Positions 6,195 through 7,883 of a stretch of DNA of 7,883 bases are shown piece by piece; the stretch's first letter is position 1, and each line of letters opens with the position of its first letter. The position numbers and the translations under genes are program-made. A model generated the notes under the pieces. That model did no database searches, was not told where the DNA came from, and saw only the letters and a program-made list of their open reading frames with translations. This DNA comes from Demequinaceae bacterium UBA4004 (GTDB lineage: Bacteria; Actinomycetota; Actinomycetes; Actinomycetales; Demequinaceae): contig DGBM01000329.1 of NCBI GenBank assembly GCA_002384765.1, positions 1 through 7,883 on the forward strand, given 5' to 3'.

Positions 6195-6976
6195 TGATCG
6201 ACCGGGCACTAGGGGCAAGACAGGACACAACAATGACTGCACCACCGTTGCTGCGCATGCGTCACATCTCCAAGTCCTTCGGAGCGGTTCAGGCTCTGAT
6301 CAACGTGGACTTCGAGGTCAATCACCATGAAATCGTCGCGCTGGTGGGCGACAACGCGGCTGGCAAGTCGACGCTGGCACGTGTTATCGCGGGAGTGCAC
6401 CAGCCCGAGTCAGGCACCATCGAGATCAACGGCGAACCGGTCACCCTTCCACGGACGGCCGTCGCACAAGCGCGCGGCATCGCCACGGTGTTCCAGGGAC
6501 TCGCACTCGCGGAGAATCTCGACGTCACGGCCAACATCTTCCTCGGCCGCGAAGTGCGCGAACACGGGCTCCTCGCCGAGGAACACATGGAAACCCTGGC
6601 GCGCGACTATCTCGAGCGCCTCAACGCACGCATCCCCTCACCGCGCACCCCGGTCTCACACCTCTCGGCGGGGCAGCGCCAATGTGTCGCCATTGCGCGC
6701 ACCCTCGTGGGCGACCCCCAACTGATCGTGCTCGACGAGCCCACCGCCTCCCTGTCCGTGGCACAGACCGCAGAGGTGCTCACCCACATCCAGAGCCTCA
6801 GGAGCCTCGGACTCGGCGTCGTATTCATCAGCCACAACCTCACCGACGTGCGCGCCGTCGCCGACCGCATCGAGGTCTTGAGACACGGAAGATTCAACGG
6901 CTCGTTCAGTGCTCCGCACGACGCCTACGAGGAGGTCATCGCCGCCATCACGGGGGCGACCACAATCCGCAACTGA
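6191..6976 (+). CDS. Lone single-domain sugar-type ABC transporter ATPase
   Basis: A 261-residue nucleotide-binding protein similar to FrcA-type CUT2 ATPases, which carry one domain instead of two. Visible motifs are Walker A GDNAAGKST (53-61), Q-loop Gln102, signature LSAGQRQ (158-164), Walker B LIVLDEPT (178-185) and His215. All catalytic residues are present. Walker A has Ala where Gly is usual, and the signature is LSAGQ rather than LSGGQ. No permease or binding protein of its own lies in the window, so it may serve MmsB, a transporter elsewhere, or be a remnant. The ATG at 6191 overlaps the ROK stop (ATGA), with GGAGG at 6183-6187, implying translational coupling. An adjacent ATG at 6194 has better spacing. 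An ATG at 6233, preceded by AGGA, gives a more typical N-terminus (247 residues) and is a real alternative. Confidence 0.87.
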   Translation: MMIDRALGARQDTTMTAPPLLRMRHISKSFGAVQALINVDFEVNHHEIVALVGDNAAGKSTLARVIAGVHQPESGTIEINGEPVTLPRTAVAQARGIATVFQGLALAENLDVTANIFLGREVREHGLLAEEHMETLARDYLERLNARIPSPRTPVSHLSAGQRQCVAIARTLVGDPQLIVLDEPTASLSVAQTAEVLTHIQSLRSLGLGVVFISHNLTDVRAVADRIEVLRHGRFNGSFSAPHDAYEEVIAAITGATTIRN

Positions 6977-7002
6977 CCGACGCACGACATGGGCACTAAC
7001 CT
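6973..7002 (+). promoter_or_regulatory. Leaderless promoter of metZ
   Basis: A -35 CTGACC (6973-6978) and a -10 TAACCT (6997-7002) are 18 bases apart. The -10 ends six bases before the ATG at 7009, so transcription should start at the A of the start codon. There is no Shine-Dalgarno sequence. The -35 overlaps the TGA stop of the ATPase gene (6974-6976). No terminator separates the two genes, so read-through from the ROK-ATPase transcript is also possible. Confidence 0.6.
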
Positions 7003-7008
7003 GTGGGC

Positions 7009-7883
7009 ATGACAGACGCATCGTCTTCGAAAGCATCGTCCCCCCACGGCGCAGCCTCCAGCGCCGCAGAATCAACCGTTCCGCCGCACGGTCCGAGCGC
7101 ACTTCGCCCCGACACGCTCGCCGTGCGCGGCGGCATGCACCGCACGCCGTTCGACGAGATGTCGGAGCCGATCTTCCTCACGCAGGGCTACGTGTACCCC
7201 ACGGCCGCCAACGCCGAGGCCGCCTTCGCGGGCGAGATCGATCGCTATCAGTACAGCCGCTACGGCAACCCCACGGTCACGACGTTCGAGGAGCGCCTGG
7301 CGTTGATCGAGGGTGCCGAGGCCTGTTTCGCGACCGCAACCGGCATGGCGGCCGTGTTCGTCTCGCTCGCGTCGGTCCTCACGCAGGGCTCGCGCCTGGT
7401 GGCGGCCCGCGCGCTGTTCGGATCGTCGGTCTCGGTGTTCAACGACTACTTCGTCGAGTGGGGCATCCGGGTCGACTACGTGGACGGCCACGTCAACGCG
7501 GACTGGGAACGTGCGCTCGCCACCCCGGCGGACGCGATCTACGTGGAGTCCCCCACCAACCCCATGCAGGACGTCATCGACATCCCCTTCGTGGCCGCGC
7601 TCGCCAAGCAGGCCGGGGCACTGTTCATCGTGGACAACGTGTTCGCGACCCCGATCGGCCAGAGGCCGCTCGAGTTGGGCGCCGACGCCGTGGTGTACTC
7701 GGCGACCAAGCACATCGACGGCCAAGGCCGCGTGCTAGGTGGCGCGATTCTCGGTTCGTCCGAGTACATCGACGGCCCCGTGAAGACGATGGTGCGGACG
7801 ATGGGCGCGACCATGAGCCCCTTCACCGCGTGGGTGCTCGCCAAGTCCCTGGAAACCCTGTCGGTCCGCGTCAAGGCGATGAC
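7009..7883 (+). CDS. metZ: O-succinylhomoserine sulfhydrylase, truncated at window end
   Basis: A pyridoxal-phosphate enzyme of the Cys/Met metabolism (cystathionine gamma-synthase) family, which joins O-succinylhomoserine and sulfide to make homocysteine for methionine. The 291 codons present include YSRYGNPT (82-89, cofactor phosphate contact), ESPTNP, the cofactor-ring Asp209 in VDNVFATP, and the Schiff-base Lys234 in SATKHIDGQGR. The Asp-to-Lys distance of 25 matches the family. ALFGSS in place of the usual YGGT-type loop, together with KHIDGQGR, favours MetZ over MetB. The family is about 390-400 residues, so roughly the last quarter lies beyond the window. Residues 2-30 form a Ser/Ala/Pro-rich extension before LRPDTLAVRGG, where homologues usually begin. 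The ATG at 7009 fits the leaderless promoter, and an in-frame TAA lies at 6997. Confidence 0.92.
   Translation, partial: MTDASSSKASSPHGAASSAAESTVPPHGPSALRPDTLAVRGGMHRTPFDEMSEPIFLTQGYVYPTAANAEAAFAGEIDRYQYSRYGNPTVTTFEERLALIEGAEACFATATGMAAVFVSLASVLTQGSRLVAARALFGSSVSVFNDYFVEWGIRVDYVDGHVNADWERALATPADAIYVESPTNPMQDVIDIPFVAALAKQAGALFIVDNVFATPIGQRPLELGADAVVYSATKHIDGQGRVLGGAILGSSEYIDGPVKTMVRTMGATMSPFTAWVLAKSLETLSVRVKAM

Noticed and set aside
5361..6245. Long - strand open frame of 294 codons opposite the ROK gene
   Set aside because: The + strand product has clear helix-turn-helix, zinc and ROK motifs; the antisense product has none.
6977..7008. SAM riboswitch or other leader upstream of metZ
   Set aside because: Only 32 bases separate the genes and the promoter places the start point at the ATG, leaving no room for a leader RNA.
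1..7883. Mobile elements, CRISPR arrays, rRNA or tRNA genes
   Set aside because: No transposase or integrase motifs, regularly spaced repeats or RNA-gene signatures were seen on either strand.

Overview
The window comes from a high-GC Gram-positive bacterium, most likely an actinomycete (Actinomycetota; Micrococcales is my best guess). The evidence is strongly G/C-ending codons, TAnnnT-type -10 boxes placed for leaderless transcripts, GTG starts, and proteins that read like actinobacterial members of their families. The exact taxon cannot be fixed from the sequence.

Layout from left to right. Positions 1-84 are open in one + frame and may be the end of an upstream gene. A small single-domain rhodanese (140-562, +) follows its own -10 box. 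A strong bidirectional hairpin terminator (583-618) separates it from a convergent operon on the - strand. That operon reads mmsA (ATPase, 4691-3147), mmsB (permease, 3115-1757), chvE-like sugar-binding lipoprotein (1757-636). It is a complete CUT2-type multiple-monosaccharide ABC importer, with the binding protein last. A 330-base divergent intergenic region (4692-5021) holds a good sigma70-type promoter for the importer, several inverted repeats and a strong stem-loop. On the + strand come a ROK-family repressor (about 5022-6194) and, overlapping it by ATGA, a lone single-domain sugar-type ABC ATPase (6191-6976). The window ends inside metZ (7009 onward, truncated), which has a leaderless promoter whose -35 overlaps the stop codon of the ATPase gene.

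How the genes work together. The central block looks like a self-contained sugar uptake and regulation module. The ROK protein has a DNA-binding domain and a sugar-kinase-like sensor domain without the usual phosphate-binding motif, and probably controls the divergent importer. The lone ATPase has no permease or binding protein in the window, so its partner is unknown. The flanking genes, rhodanese and O-succinylhomoserine sulfhydrylase, belong to sulfur and methionine metabolism and, as I recall, are commonly adjacent in related genomes. The sugar module therefore appears to lie between two parts of a sulfur-assimilation locus.

The most notable points are the orphan ATPase with altered Walker A and signature motifs coupled to the ROK gene, the dense dyad symmetry in the divergent control region, the extra acidic C-terminal tail on the permease, and the position of the module between the two sulfur genes. 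I see no mobile element, CRISPR array, tRNA or rRNA. Nothing here is clearly a wholly new system.
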